From contig CAJJDO010000011.1 of assembly GCA_905183005.1 (NCBI GenBank), positions 831,928-895,927 on the forward strand: 64,000 bases of DNA, written 5' to 3'. The notes under the pieces are model-generated. The model saw only the letters and a program-made list of their open reading frames with translations. It was not told where the DNA came from and did not search any database. Source of the stretch: Paramecium pentaurelia (Eukaryota > Ciliophora > Oligohymenophorea > Peniculida > Parameciidae). A program made the position numbers and the translations under genes. Positions 13,480-24,827 of the stretch are shown here, in pieces; positions within the stretch are counted from its first letter, which is position 1, and each line of letters starts with the position of its first letter.

Positions 13480-13916
13480 TGAAATTTACAATTAAGAATA
13501 ATATAAAATAGAAACAACTCAATAAAATTTTAAAATTAAAAAAATTACGTAATCATATGATTCTATTAATATTTAATTTATACGATTTTACTGAGCATGA
13601 TAATTTCGGTTAGATAATATAATATATATATAGTTTATTTCAATCTCCTATTACTCTTTCTTTGTACAAATTTTATATATATTTGAGAGCCTTATTTAAT
13701 TTGAAATAAGATTCTGAATTTGTTAAATTCTTTGAATATAAATAATTCTATAAATCTTTATCCTAAATTATTTCTAAAATTTAGTATTTTAATATATATA
13801 ACTAAATCCTAATGAATTTACTATGATTTAGTTTGTATCTTTATATATTTTAATAGCTTATTTATCTTGTTAAGAAATAAAATGTTATAATATTCAAAAT
13901 TATTTTCGAATAAAGA

Positions 13917-14471
13917 ATGAAATTGATTTATCTCTCTCTTTATCTTATTTTTCAAAATGTAGAAACAATGAATTCTGTTGCAAAATACAATATCACACAA
14001 TTAGATCAATTAAAATAGAAATCCATAATCAGAGGTGAATACAAAGATGTTGCTCAAGAGTCAGCAGGAGCTATTATTTCTAATGCCAGAAGTGTTGGAT
14101 TTGTTGGAGGCTTAAAAAATAGTAGCCCATTAAGAAATGCAATTTATTATATGATATCTGGTGGTTATTGCTATGTTGGATTATCTTAATTCATTATAAT
14201 AGACTTACTCTAGACGTACGAGATCAATACAATAAAAATTTGGTTATATGATAGAGACCCTACATTTATAAGAACTTATGATATATAGATATTTGCATCA
14301 GGATTAGGAATAAATGATTAATTGATTTATGAAAGTAACAACTCCAAGAGTGTTACAATCATAAAGTTTTCAGATACATTGATAAAATAAATAAAGATTA
14401 AGAATAGAAATGGAAGTTCATTAGATTAGTGGTTAGTCATTTTAAAAATATAAGCATTTTATGCTTTTTGA
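13917..14471 (+). CDS. Small secreted F5/8-type protein, copy 2
   Basis: Intronless, 185 codons, start ATG 13917, stop TGA 14469-14471. It has a hydrophobic N-terminus (MKLIYLSLYLIFQNV), an IIRGEYKDVAQESAGAIIS block, the conserved core LLQTYEINTIKIWLYDRD and the terminal IQAFYAF. It is clearly homologous to the neighbour on the opposite strand at 12922-13479, and its C-terminus matches copy 3 at 16938-17474. The divergent arrangement with copy 1 suggests local duplication with inversion. Same caution as for copy 1: the fold call rests on the core motif, not on a search. Confidence 0.8.
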
Positions 14472-14884
14472 AGGAGATTACGTAATAAATTTAGAACATT
14501 ATTTGTATCAATTTAATTATGAAACTTAATTATAATAAAATAATATAATCTAATCTAAATTGAATTAATCATTTAGATTTTATTTAGATATTTAGTAAAG
14601 AATCAAAGTCTTGAAAAATATTGATTAATAATTTTATTGGTTAAATTAATCTTTTTTAACAACATAAGCTTTATTTATATAATTTAGCAATGTTTATATA
14701 CAATTTCATAAATTATCTATAGTTTAAAAAAACAAACAAAATATATTTATATTAATATAATCATTCATTCATGATTAAGTATGTATTAAGCAAATTAATG
14801 CTAATATTATTTTTTGATTATTATTACAATAACAACCTTATTAGACAATGCATTAATATATTTATATTGTACAACAGAAATTAA
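14472..14884. other. Intergenic, AT-rich
   Basis: Space between two convergent genes (F5/8 copy 2 and eL32). No coding pattern, repeat or palindrome seen. Confidence 0.6.
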
Positions 14885-15322
14885 TCATTCCTTTTTCTCT
14901 TCTGCTCTAATTTTACCTTTTCCATTTGTTAATCTAACATTAAGTTCAGCTGCTCTTCTAACAAGAGTAGCTCTTTTTCTAGCTGAAAGATTGTGTGCTA
15001 ATTCACCTGCAAAAGTTCTATTATTTGTTAGCAATAATTCAAGATCTTTTTCATTGGTAATTAACAATTTTCTGAAACCAGTTTAATCTAAGTATCTAAA
15101 AAGTCATTTGATTTCACAATACCTTGTCTTTTTATCACCTCTATAACCAGCTTTTGGCATAGGTCTATTTCCTCTAAATCTTCTTCTGACTCTGTTATCA
15201 ATACCTCTTGGTCTTCTCCAGCTTGGTCTTAATTTGTGAGGATAGTCTTCTGATTCAAATCTAACAAATCTCTTTGTTCTCTTATGAACAATTCTTTTAT
15301 GAGCAAGTGACTTGACAACCAT
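14885..15322 (-). CDS. RPL32: Large-subunit ribosomal protein eL32
   Basis: A structural protein of the 60S ribosomal subunit. Start ATG 15322, stop TGA 14885-14887; removing a 27-base intron (15096-15122) leaves 137 codons, the normal eL32 length. Diagnostic segments are KRTKRFVRFESEDY, WRRPRGIDNRVRRRF (the family hallmark), GYRGDKKTR, then TGFRKLLITNEKDLE and AHNLSARKRATLVRRAAEL. Codon use is richer in CAA/CAG-free, highly basic residues and stands out from its neighbours. It is the safest identification in the window and a good anchor for the genetic code: the second exon contains an in-frame TAA (Gln) right after the splice (YLDQTGF). Confidence 0.97.
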
Positions 15323-15566
15323 ATTTTAATTAAAAATAAAAGATTTTAATTCAAAAATTCTTCAGCATTTTCAAGTATATATTTCATAATAATATATTGT
15401 TTTTTATAGTTCCATTGATAAATATACTTTAAGAAAAATCATTTCTTTAAAGTCTTGACATTTATTGATAAATTTTGACATTTTAATCACATCAATGTAA
15501 TTTAGAATTAATGAAAATATATTATAACATAATTATGTTTTAAATCTTGAATGAATATTATATATT

Positions 15567-15743
15567 ATGAATAATAATTCAAATTTAAATATCAGATTAT
15601 TCCTTGGTTTCCCTCCAAAAATTTAAAATATTAATCAGCATGAAGATTATAACTTTGATTAGGATAGGATTTAGTAAGAAGATAAAAAACATATATAAAT
15701 GTCCACTGTTTAAACAGTGGTTATAATCATAAAATTAAATTGA
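15567..15743 (+). CDS. Possible small protein, 58 residues
   Basis: Open frame from ATG 15567 to TGA 15741-15743 with ordinary ciliate codon choice (several TAA/TAG as Gln). It encodes an Asn-rich start (MNNNSNLNIRLFLGF), a charged Gln/Asp middle and a hydrophobic end (VVIIIKLN). It lies between the divergent eL32 start (15322) and the convergent cyclin stop (15756), only 12 bases from the latter. With TGA as the only stop, frames of this length occur by chance in AT-rich DNA, so this is only a candidate. The 18-base perfect palindrome at 15703-15720 lies inside it. Confidence 0.35.
15703..15720. repeat. 18-base perfect palindrome
   Basis: The sequence CCACTGTTTAAACAGTGG equals its own reverse complement over all 18 bases, with no loop. 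It contains the 8-base core GTTTAAAC. It lies at the 3' end of a small candidate ORF and about 40 bases from the cyclin stop. It could be a dimeric protein-binding site or a transcript-end hairpin for the convergent genes. Confidence 0.9.
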
Positions 15744-15755
15744 AATCATACTCTT

Positions 15756-16518
15756 TCATAGTGTTATACTTTGTGAACTGTAAATTTTTGATCTTCTAAG
15801 TCCTTTTTTCTTAATTATTTTCTTTTTTATTTTTGGAGTGTTACTTACATCATTTGCAGTCAATTGATTAATTTTAGCACTAATCCTGCTGATTATCTAA
15901 TACTATTTGATTTAAATACATTTTTTGTATTTTCAGATAAGTTTGATGTATCTTTTGAGTAAAAATTTCTAATTGCCTCATACAATTCATATTTTTGAAA
16001 GTACAGAAATTCAGAATCAAGAGTTACAAACAAAACCAAGTCAATTTAGACGGCTTCACCATCATAGTAATCAGTTATAGTAGTCATATTTGCATCGTAC
16101 TCAATAAGAGATAGAAGACTCATTTCCATATCTGTTATTTCTTTAGAACTATATTTAGATTGACATTAATTAACACAGTCTTGAATATTCATCTGAATTT
16201 TGTTTTGACATTCATTGAACTAAAGAAATATATATATATTCTTACTTTTACTGCAATCATTATTGAAACTATTCCTATCAGATCTACTGTATCAGAATCG
16301 ATAAGTTATTTTGAAAGATATAATTTACTTAGAATGGCAGCTAATTCAATTGTTTTAATTTCCAAATTATTTTACTCGCCAACCTAATATTAAACCAAAT
16401 AACAAACCTAAAAGATCCAATGTATGAGCATTTCCATCACCTAAAGCATTTGATCAGGTATAATTTATGCCAATTTTATATCTCTCTTCTGAAGATAGTT
16501 ATAGCGATCCAAATCCAT
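15756..16518 (-). CDS. Cyclin (cyclin N-terminal domain)
   Basis: A regulatory subunit for a cyclin-dependent kinase. Start ATG 16518, stop TGA 15756-15758; introns at 16220-16245 (26 bases) and 15897-15919 (23 bases) leave 238 codons. The cyclin box is seen from MEMLIHWIF (residues ~30) through LSKLYLSKQLIDSDTVDLIG, then IVSIMIAVKFNE, and SSKEITDMEMSLLSLIEYD, which follows the order of helices 1-5 of the N-terminal cyclin fold. The tail is basic (IKKKIIKKKGLRRSK), a plausible nuclear signal. A 24-base GTTTG...TAG stretch just after the first helix is either coding or an in-frame intron. It is short for a mitotic cyclin and no destruction box is obvious. Subclass not assigned. Confidence 0.75.
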
Positions 16519-16937
16519 GAATTTTTATAAAATATTATAATTTGAAAAATTAAACCAAAAAGAAAATCTTGTAGTGTAAATTATTGGTTTATTTTGTAGC
16601 CATTCAAGAGATTATAACTTTTCATAAGAATTCTCTAAAAAATACTATTTAATGTCTATAGAATATAAGAATTAGAATAGTTTTTCATACATTAAATAAG
16701 ATAAAGAAAATGTATTAATGTTATAATTTATTTTATTAAAGTAAGTATTTTATATTATTTTTCAAAAAGATTAAATCTAATTATAATAAACAAGCATTTT
16801 ATTCTAAGGGATTACTATTGTTACAGAAAAACTTTAATTTAACTTTACCATTTGTCACTTAATTATCTTTTTATAATTCCTTACAATAGAATAATATTAT
16901 GAATATTTTGTTTTTTATTTAAAAATTATTATTTCAA
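16519..16937. other. Intergenic, AT-rich
   Basis: Between the cyclin start and the stop of F5/8 copy 3. Probably contains the cyclin promoter, but no motif is recognisable. Confidence 0.6.
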
Positions 16938-17474
16938 TCAAAATGCATAGAATGCCTAAATCTTAATGACTTATAAGGGTTAAGTACCTGAAATGTCAAC
17001 AATTAAAATTGATTTCACTAAACTATCATCAAATGTGATTCTATAAATTCCACCTACTGCTGCATTATTAGAGTAAACATCTTATGAAGTGTCATCTGGG
17101 TAAATTAAGGTTACTTTAAACTTATAAGTAATTACTGAAAGATCATAAAACCATATAACAACAGTATTTAATTCATATTCTTACAATAAGTCAAGTTAAA
17201 TTTTTCCTGATACTGGAGCTAAAACGTAACCTTTACTACCAGGAGCAATATCATAGATTGCATCTCTTAACGGACTATTGTTAAATTGATCTCCATAAAA
17301 TGTTAGCTATCTAGCATTTGAAATTAATGCTCCACTTCTTTCATTAACAACATCTTAGTAGTCTCCTCTAATTTGTGCTTTTTCCATCAATATCATCAAA
17401 TCTTAATCTGAATATGTAGTAGCTGTGTAAGTTAGACCTATTATTAGAGAGATAATCAGAATTGTTTTTTGCAT
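16938..17474 (-). CDS. Small secreted F5/8-type protein, copy 3
   Basis: Intronless, 179 codons, start ATG 17474, stop TGA 16938-16940. Signal peptide MQKTILIISLIIGLTYT, then the family block IRGDYQDVVNERSGALIS, GDQFNNSPLRDAIYD (closest to copy 1's DQFNKNPFR) and the core LLQEYELNTVVIWFYD, ending IKIQAFYAF. The DRD of copies 1 and 2 is DLS here, so this copy has drifted in the loop after the core strand. It is separated from copies 1 and 2 by eL32 and the cyclin gene. Confidence 0.8.
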
Positions 17475-17532
17475 TATTAATTATTAAATATAATATCTAA
17501 AATTCATGCATAAAACCTTTTGAATATAAATT

Positions 17533-17963
17533 TCATTGTTCCAAATCAAACTCAAGTAATATAAATAAATTTGATAATTACTCTTGCATACACTGCTAAT
17601 TAATATCTGGAATCAAATTTTCATAAGTAGGTCCATATTATTGAGATATTTCATCAAAACTAAATTTTTCTCTCAATCCTCTAAAAATTTGATATACTCT
17701 TAAGAATTAATCAGTTCCGAAGGCTTGTTCTAAATTCATTCTTATTTTTTCAGCTCTTTCAAAACTTAATTTGATAATGGGTTTCTATGCAATTTATGTA
17801 TCTTATGGAACACATTTAATATTGTCTTATTTTTTGGAGTTCTATTTTTCTAACTTTTAATTTGGTATATCTTGAATTTATGTATTTTCAGAAAATTATT
17901 TCTCTAATTTTAATTCATTATTATTATTGTTTATATCTATTTCTATAGATTAACTCTGTTAAG

Positions 17964-18041
<78 letters not shown>

Positions 18042-19308
18042 CTAAAAACTCAGATCTTGATATATAAGGTAAATATATCTCTACTGGAATATCTCTTCTT
18101 TTTGGTAATTTTTTATCTATTTAGCTTTGTTACTATTATATCTAATCTTATTTTATTTTAGGTTAACCAAATAGTTCTATCACTACTTCTTATGGTTTTT
18201 GTTGACATTTCTAAATAAAAAAAAATAGAATTACTTTTTTTTAAATATCTTCTCTCATGAATTTTTATTATTCTTCTCTAGATATTTTTTTATTTTATGT
18301 GTATTCATCATTTTTAATAACAACTTAATGTTATTGCTTCTCTAATTTTACAATTATCTTTACTTTGCATAGGTTAAACAGGTATTTTTATGATTTATTA
18401 TTACTTAATATTTAATTATTTAATTCTATTTTAAATTAATGCATTTTCTAAATTATGATTAAATGATACATAAAATTTATTCTATATTTGGTCTCTTATT
18501 TGCATCTAATTACAAAAGTTATTGTATTAAATTTTTCATATTTTGTGAATATTACTAAGCACTTATTGGTTATATTTTTGCTTTCATAATCTTATTAGCT
18601 AGTGCTGGTAATGAATCAGCAGTAAATGGATATTTAAATGTACACATTTCATAGAGAAGTACTCCCAAAGACCATATATCACTTTTGTATGAATAGGGTT
18701 AATTTTATATTATTTCTGGAGAAATATAATAAGGTGTGCCTATAAATGTAGTTGCCAAATCCTATTCAACTGATCTAGCAATTCCAAAATCTCCCAATTT
18801 AATTTTTTCATCATGCAAAAATACATTTTCAGATTTGATATCTCTATGAATTATCTTTTAAGAATGTACACATTGCAAAGCTAAACATAATTGTGTAAAC
18901 CAATCAACTATCTATGCCTCAGGCAAAGGCTATGTTCTTGATTTTAAATATTATCCTAGAGTACCATCTAAAAGATTACAATTAAAATATATTACTATTT
19001 GCATATTCCATAATTAAACATAATCGATCTTTATTATCTATAAAGGTTTCTACATATTAAATAATATTGTCGTGTCTAAGATTTTATAATATAGATGCTT
19101 CTGTATTTGCTGAAATTGATTAAGGTACTACTTTCATAACATATTTAACTTCATCTTAATCATCAGATGAAACAAGATAAGCCTTACCATATGCTCCAAC
19201 TCCTAACAATTTAACCTTTTTATATTATTTAATTTAAGTTTCATTAACTTAACAATCATTAGTTATGCATGATTCATCATCATTTATTATTCTGCTGTCG
19301 TCTTCCAT
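17533..19308 (-). CDS. NEK-type serine/threonine protein kinase with polyglutamine tail
   Basis: A protein kinase resembling the NIMA family. Start ATG 19308 (MEDDSRIINDDES), stop TGA 17533-17535. The glycine loop is LLGVGAYGKAYLV, the catalytic loop HRDIKSENVFL, the DFG motif GDFGIARS, the activation end GTPYYISPEI, then SDIWSLGVLLYEM and the closing DANKRPNIEQIL. All catalytic residues are present, so it should be active. A 28-base intron follows EYAN. A second intron near 18350 is required by the frame (length 3n+2) but its exact ends are unclear. The C-terminal region (~250 residues) is Gln-rich and holds 25 consecutive TAA glutamines at 17965-18039. NEKs act in cell-cycle and ciliary control, and ciliates carry many; the specific role is not known. 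Confidence 0.88.
17965..18039 (-). repeat. (TAA)25 trinucleotide run encoding polyglutamine
   Basis: Twenty-five perfect TTA units on the plus strand. On the minus strand they fall in frame with the kinase gene as GAT-(TAA)25-CCT, that is Asp-Gln25-Pro. No CAA, CAG or TAG interrupts the run. A slippage-prone microsatellite used as coding sequence. Confidence 0.9.
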
Positions 19309-19416
19309 TTTATAATATTAAATTTATAATGTAAATTTATCATTGCTAATTAACTATATATAAATATCATTAATTTCAAATTCATTGCTATTTCTCATAA
19401 TTTTTAAAAGTTAAAA

Positions 19417-19773
19417 ATGCTGATAAGCTAAATAGCAATTCAAACACTATAAATATCAAAGCAATCACGTTTATTATTATTTCCAAAATAACTACATAAG
19501 TTTACAAAACAATAAAAAAGATGTAAAAGAATATGCAAGGAAAAATTAGTAAAACAAACCTTTAATAGACATCATATTCAATACCATAAAATTTATGATG
19601 GAGATTCTGTTTTATTGCCAATTGATCCTAATATTAATCGAGGAAATTAACAAAATCCTAATAGAAATTGTAAAAATATTTCTATTCCTATTTTATTTGG
19701 AGGATAAAATAATCCATAACCTTTGTAGATAAAGACAATTATTTCAATTATGAAATATATGTACTAAATATGA
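19417..19773 (+). CDS. Unknown small basic protein
   Basis: Open frame of 119 codons, ATG 19417 to TGA 19771-19773, without introns. The protein is basic in its first half (KQQKRCKRICKEK) with segments such as HKIYDGDSVLLPIDPN and SIPILFGGQNNPQP. No family is recognised and no membrane segment is obvious. A second open frame in another phase (19757-19945, with NGIDAKGLFSSLILDASF) follows at once. Either an unseen intron joins them or only the first is real. The gene diverges from the kinase (starts 108 bases apart). Confidence 0.45.
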
Positions 19774-20077
19774 CTATAATGTGAATACTGTAAAAATATA
19801 ATCAAAATAAAGGAAAGTCTACAATGGAATAGATGCCAAAGGTCTTTTTTCATCATTAATATTAGATGCTTCTTTCATTTGCAAATTTTTAAATTAAAAA
19901 TAATATGCATATATTATAAATAAAAATAATATAAGATAAAAATGATATAATAAAATTAAGCTTTCTAATTTAAAGAATTCTATAATAGAAATACAAAATA
20001 GCTTAATTGATATAAAATATTTAATTTCCTCTATTTGAATTAAATAGATAGTAAAATAAAAAATTTGGATTATAAAA
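19774..20077. other. Short intergenic with possible downstream exon
   Basis: Contains the second-phase open frame to 19945 described with the preceding gene, then AT-rich DNA to the ankyrin gene stop. Nothing else seen. Confidence 0.4.
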
Positions 20078-21911
20078 TCATTATAAAAATAATTTTGCTT
20101 GATTTTTGTAAAGTTGTAATTTTAAAATCTTCTCTGGATCATCTTCTTGGAAATAAACAATTGCTTTTTCTACCCAAAAATCTTTTTTCTTGTTGTTTGG
20201 TTATAAATTCATCATAAAATGTAACTTGAATTATTTATAAAATTACTTTTTTTGCATTTTTAACAAGAGCCTTAATAACTGGCATTTCAGTGAGATCTTA
20301 AGCAGTTTTACCTGCAACAGTCTTAATAGAAGGGTTAGCCTAATAGACTAATAATACTCTAACAGTATCACAATTATTATTTTTTGCTGCTATATGTAAA
20401 GGAGTTCTTCCCACTAGAAATATTTAATAATATTACTCATATCTCTTGCATCTAGATCAGCTCCATTTTCAACTAATAATTTCATAGCTTCAATAGAATT
20501 AATGTTAACAGCATGATGTAATGCAGTCTTTTATTAATTATCTCTATCATAAACGTGAAATCTACAATCACGTAACATTCCTTCAATCTCTCGAATATTA
20601 TCTGCTTTAACTTGTCTGAAGAATTCTACACTATTTGGTCTTTCGTATGCTTAACTTGGAAAAACTTAATTATTCACTACATCATCAAGTGTAATATTAA
20701 ATCTTTTTAATTTTTCCATGAAATTTCTTAAAGCTTTCATAACTCTCAATTTTAAATCAGCCTTAGCTTCTTCATCCAGTTATGTGACTTTTTCACTTTA
20801 CAATCTAGCAGATGATTATGATTTCATTGTTTTTAAAGTTCTTAAAGTAGATTAAGGTTATTATTGTTAAGATTGCAATGCCTTTTTATTTTTTCTTACA
20901 TGACTCATTGTATATTTAACCTCCCTTAAATCTTCACGAAATTTCTTTACATTTGATATCATACCATTTACTAGTTTTTATTCCTCTTTTAGTAATAATT
21001 CAGTCTATTCTTTCATTCTACCATCTATTTTATCCTAGATTATTCTATATGATTATAATAAGTTTACTTGAAAAATTAATCCATCTAAGATTTTGGAATA
21101 AAAACATCAAAATCTTAATTTTCTTCAGATTTTTATCTTTATTAAGATACTTAATCTATCAACATTTCATGTTTTTAACCATAATTTCTTTTAAATACTA
21201 TATTTTTTTCTTAATTAGGTTTTCTATATTTGGAAAATCGTATTTGATCAATAAATTTATTTTATAGATTCTCAAACTCTCCTTCATCATCAGATGCATA
21301 TAAAGCTTTTGACATTTCTTTTGCAGATTATTATAAAGCTTAAGCAGATTTTTCCATCTAAATTATAGACTCATAACTATTCTTCTCTAAATTCCCATTT
21401 AAAAAATTAGCAACAATCTTACCAGTAGCACTATGTTATTATTACATTATTCCTGATAAAAAGTGGGTTTATTCTAATAATTTTTCTTTTGATTCCTCAT
21501 TTTTAATACAATGAGGCTAACTTAAGTTATTGTTATTGATGTTTCTCAAATTATTAAGTTTATTTACTCGTTTTAAAGGTGGTTTATTAGGGGCCATTTA
21601 AACAGTTTCTAGTTTATTTTTATATGTTGTCTAATTATAGTTGTTTTTTAATCCAATCATTTTATCTGGATCAGGAGATAATGAATAATATTTTGGGGAT
21701 GATGTTGGTGAACAATTGTAACTGATAACATTGGTAGAGTTTATTGGACTAACTTATGATTTTTATAACAAAGTGGAAGTTTTCGATATATTTGGATAGC
21801 TTGTTGTTAGTGTGCTTTTTACAATGTAGATGCAGTAGCATTTCGAAATTTCTTTTATTTAGACGCAACTTCCATTTCTGATCTCAATCTTGCTTACTCT
21901 CGTGCCAACAT
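20078..21911 (-). CDS. Ankyrin-repeat protein
   Basis: Start chosen at ATG 21911 (MLAREQARLRSEM). Stop TGA 20078-20080 is reached after a 22-base intron near 20230 that ends in AAG. The last third holds ankyrin repeats: KTALHHAVNINSIEAMKLLVENGADLDARD, here split by a 23-base intron at 20414-20436, then GRTPLHIAAKNNNCDTV and ANPSIKTVAGKTAQDL. These are two clear repeats plus flanking half-repeats. The middle is helical and Gln-rich (coiled-coil-like, ~21350-20700). The N-terminus is Ser/Asn-rich and probably disordered (SPDPDKMIGLKNNYN). A 23-base intron ending AAG after residue ~29 keeps the frame. One further frame change near 21.2 kb is not resolved. It probably acts as a protein-binding scaffold; no partner can be named. 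Confidence 0.75.
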
Positions 21912-22305
21912 ATGTCCTAATTTTATCATTTTATTATTTATTAATAAATTTTAGTCCTTTCCAATCTTTAATCAGTAAAAATCATTATAAAAGGGATCGA
22001 TTTGAGTGCTTTAATTATAAAATTATATATTTTGTTCAATTATTTCACCTAAAAAATTCAGAAAATACATTTTATGTTATCTTTTGTTATCAAAAAGACT
22101 TTATATCATTTCAAATATTCATATCCTTATTAGATAACAATGATAATATTTATAATTATTCATCAATACTTTTATAATTTATAAATACTAATTATAAAAA
22201 TTTGAAATTATTATTTGAAGCTTTAAGAAATTGTTTATTGTTATTTATTAAATAATGTTATAATAAAATGATATAATTATTATAATTCAAACTAAATTAA
22301 TTATT
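21912..22305. other. Intergenic, AT-rich
   Basis: Upstream of the ankyrin gene and downstream of the SNARE gene, both on the minus strand. No coding or structural signal noticed. Confidence 0.6.
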
Positions 22306-22998
22306 TCACATATTCATAAAAATAATTATAAGAATTGCAAATAAAATGATTCCACAAACTACAAATAATACTAATTTATTATTTCTAATTCTATTTTACA
22401 TTGTTTTTATCAATACATATGAGTTACCTAATGCATCTCTAATTGCTAAAATTTTTATATATATCTACGTTATTATTTTTCAATATTACTAGATAACTTA
22501 TCTGTATGCCTACGTAAATTAATTTAAATTTCATTGGCTTCCTTTTCTACTCCATAAATAACCATTTTAGCATCTTACAATTTCATATTTTAATCATATA
22601 TTTGTTCTTATTCTTTAAGAAGTTTTTGTCTTTATTAATCTTTACCAAATAATAATTCTTTGGATGTTTAAATTTCATACTTAGATTTCATTTAAGTATA
22701 AATTTTATTTATTTCATCCAATTTTCTTTTTTGCAAAATAAATTACTATTTTAAATTATCCTTAATATTCTTCTCGAAACCTTGTAATTCCACTTCCATT
22801 TATTTTAACTTTGCTAATCAAAATATTTACATTTTCATTTGCTGAATCAATACAACTTTATGCTTCCTTTAATGCAAAAATTTTATCTTCTTGAATATCA
22901 ATAGTAGTTAGAATTTGTTATAGCTTTTTACAGATAGCTGTAACTTCTTCATCACAATTTACAAATAACTCTGATGAGGATTCAGATAACTATGACAT
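22306..22998 (-). CDS. Qb-SNARE (Vti1/NPSN-like), C-terminal membrane anchor
   Basis: A membrane-fusion protein of the secretory or endosomal system. Start ATG 22998 (MSQLSESSSELF), stop TGA 22306-22308; a 23-base intron at 22446-22468 and a second of about 40 bases near 22830 leave about 210 codons. The layout is N-terminal helical region, a SNARE helix (INLRRHTDKLSSNIEK continuing into IRDALGNSYVLIKTMQNRI) and a single C-terminal anchor LVLFVVCGIILFAILIII with a four-residue tail. The order and the pattern before the anchor fit Qb-SNAREs. The central layer residue cannot be assigned safely because the intron falls next to it. GOSR-type SNAREs are the alternative. Confidence 0.75.
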
Positions 22999-23789
22999 AA
23001 TTAATTTTATATTAATTATTTATAAAATTTTTGATCTAAAATGATTCTTGATACTCTGGTATAATCATAAACTTTAAAATAAAGTTTAAATAACAATTAG
23101 ATTATTCATTAAAATCTTATTTTTAATAATTTGAATTTCAAAGCCAATGTGACTTTAATAAGCCAAATTATTTAGTCTGAGTAATTAAATACTCAAAAGT
23201 GTTAGGATTAAAATTAAAAATTAGATTGTTGCTATAATAGTTATCCGATGATTTTAAAATAAATAAATTTATTGAATTATAATAAATTTAAGATATGACC
23301 AAAGCATAAGTTTTAATTTTAATATATTGTTTAATATGACTCTATTCATGTTTCTTATCTAAAATTAAAAGAATTATAGCCAAAAGAATTTTAGTATTCC
23401 AAAAATATCCCTAATTCGATTTGGCAATAGATAATCAATACATCCTATGAATAAAGAAGAATGGCAATAGCATTTCTATTAATTTTTTCTCATTTTCAAC
23501 ACAAAAACTAATTTGATTTAAGTTTACATAAACATAAATATACTTGATATTGTAATAGAGTAATTTTTAATAGTTATTTCTAAAAAAAAAATTCAAATTT
23601 AGAAATTAAATACATAGATGAACCTGAGGTTTGTCTTATAGGATGCTAATCTTTGATTCAAAGAAAATCAAATCAAACTTGAGAAGATTAAACAAATTTA
23701 AGGAGACTCGTTAAATTTTTTAATATTCATTATTTTTTAAGATTTATTTTAGAGAAAAAAGAAACTACAAAAATATTTAACAAAAATTA
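22999..23789. other. Intergenic, AT-rich, with one weak minus-strand open frame
   Basis: On the minus strand 23138-23434 is open and somewhat protein-like (for example ILLAIILLILDKKHE), but it has no start codon and is within chance length for TGA-only stops. No other signal. Confidence 0.4.
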
Positions 23790-24461
23790 TCATTAATCTT
23801 TATATAGCTCATATAAAACAACTAAAGTTTCTTCTTATAATATTGGAATCAATCTTTTGTATAATTCTTAGTGAGATAATTTAATAATATCCCGCTATTC
23901 CTAATAATGACTTTGGTATATGTATTTCTCACAAAGGAGATTTGTTAAATTAACCAAGACACTTAAGTCATTTTCACATCTAATCTTAATAATTTCCTTT
24001 CTTTCATAAAACAATTCTAATCCTTTTTAATTAGAAAAATTATTTCTTTCTTTTTCTTCAACTTAAAAAGTAAAACTATTTAAAAAGCAATTCAAAATCA
24101 ATTCTTTTTCATCTTTCATTTAAATCATAATAATAACATCAAAATAATCTTCTAAATCGAATCCATCAAATTAACAGAGATACTATGTTATTAGCTCTTA
24201 TTGATTTTCATACTAACTTGGCCAAAATATTTTTGCTCTATTAAACTTTTTTTAATTCAGAAAGCTTAACTTATAAATTTCATCAGATATTGTTCTAACA
24301 TACCATTCTAAAGTTGAGTTTAATATACTGAAAGGTAGACTTAAATCAGGATGATTAGCATTCTTTATCAATGTAGCAACTTCATTTGCATCTAAAAATT
24401 GATTATGTTAATTTGCAGCTGAAGATAAAACCTCATGGTGCTTTTTGATTTTTTAATTCAT
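23790..24461 (-). CDS. Unknown intronless protein, 223 residues
   Basis: A single open frame of 224 codons, ATG 24461 to TGA 23790-23792, with even ciliate codon use and many TAA/TAG glutamines. The N-terminus is MNQKIKKHHEVLSSAANQ. The protein is soluble and mostly helical, with segments such as LDANEVATLIKNANHPD and FDLEDYFDVIIMIQMKDE, and a C-terminal helix (LIPILQEETLVVLYELYKDQ). No signal peptide, membrane helix or known motif is seen. Length and codon use make it a real gene. Function unknown. Confidence 0.7.
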
Positions 24462-24827
24462 ATCAATCAATTTTATATTTAATTATACAATTATATTTCT
24501 ATAATACTTAAAACATATTTATTTCTAATTAATTTGTTAATCATAAATTTTTCAAAGATAATCTAAATATAGATTTCATTTGGATGAAATAATCAACAAT
24601 TCTTTATTCATAATAATATTTTTCAGAAATCTTCATTATTTTGCATATATCAATGGTTTATCAATGCCCAGAATTTACTTACTACTTATAATATTTTTCA
24701 TTTATCTAATTTCTAGTATAAAAATATATTTGTTTCATTTATATGTAATCTATTATAAAAATACAAGAATTTTTTATAAAAATAAGGATTTCCATAAGTA
24801 ATTATATAATAAACTCATTCTATATTT
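24462..24827. other. Intergenic, AT-rich
   Basis: Between two minus-strand genes. A plus-strand open frame here is of random-like composition (runs of Phe, Ile, Tyr) and is not supported. Confidence 0.55.

Noticed and set aside
21890..22177. Plus-strand open frame with many Phe, Tyr and Ile
   Set aside because: Random-like composition in AT-rich intergenic DNA; no family and no supporting context.
23138..23434. Minus-strand open frame between the SNARE and the next gene
   Set aside because: About 100 codons without a start; within chance length when TGA is the only stop and DNA is ~80% AT.
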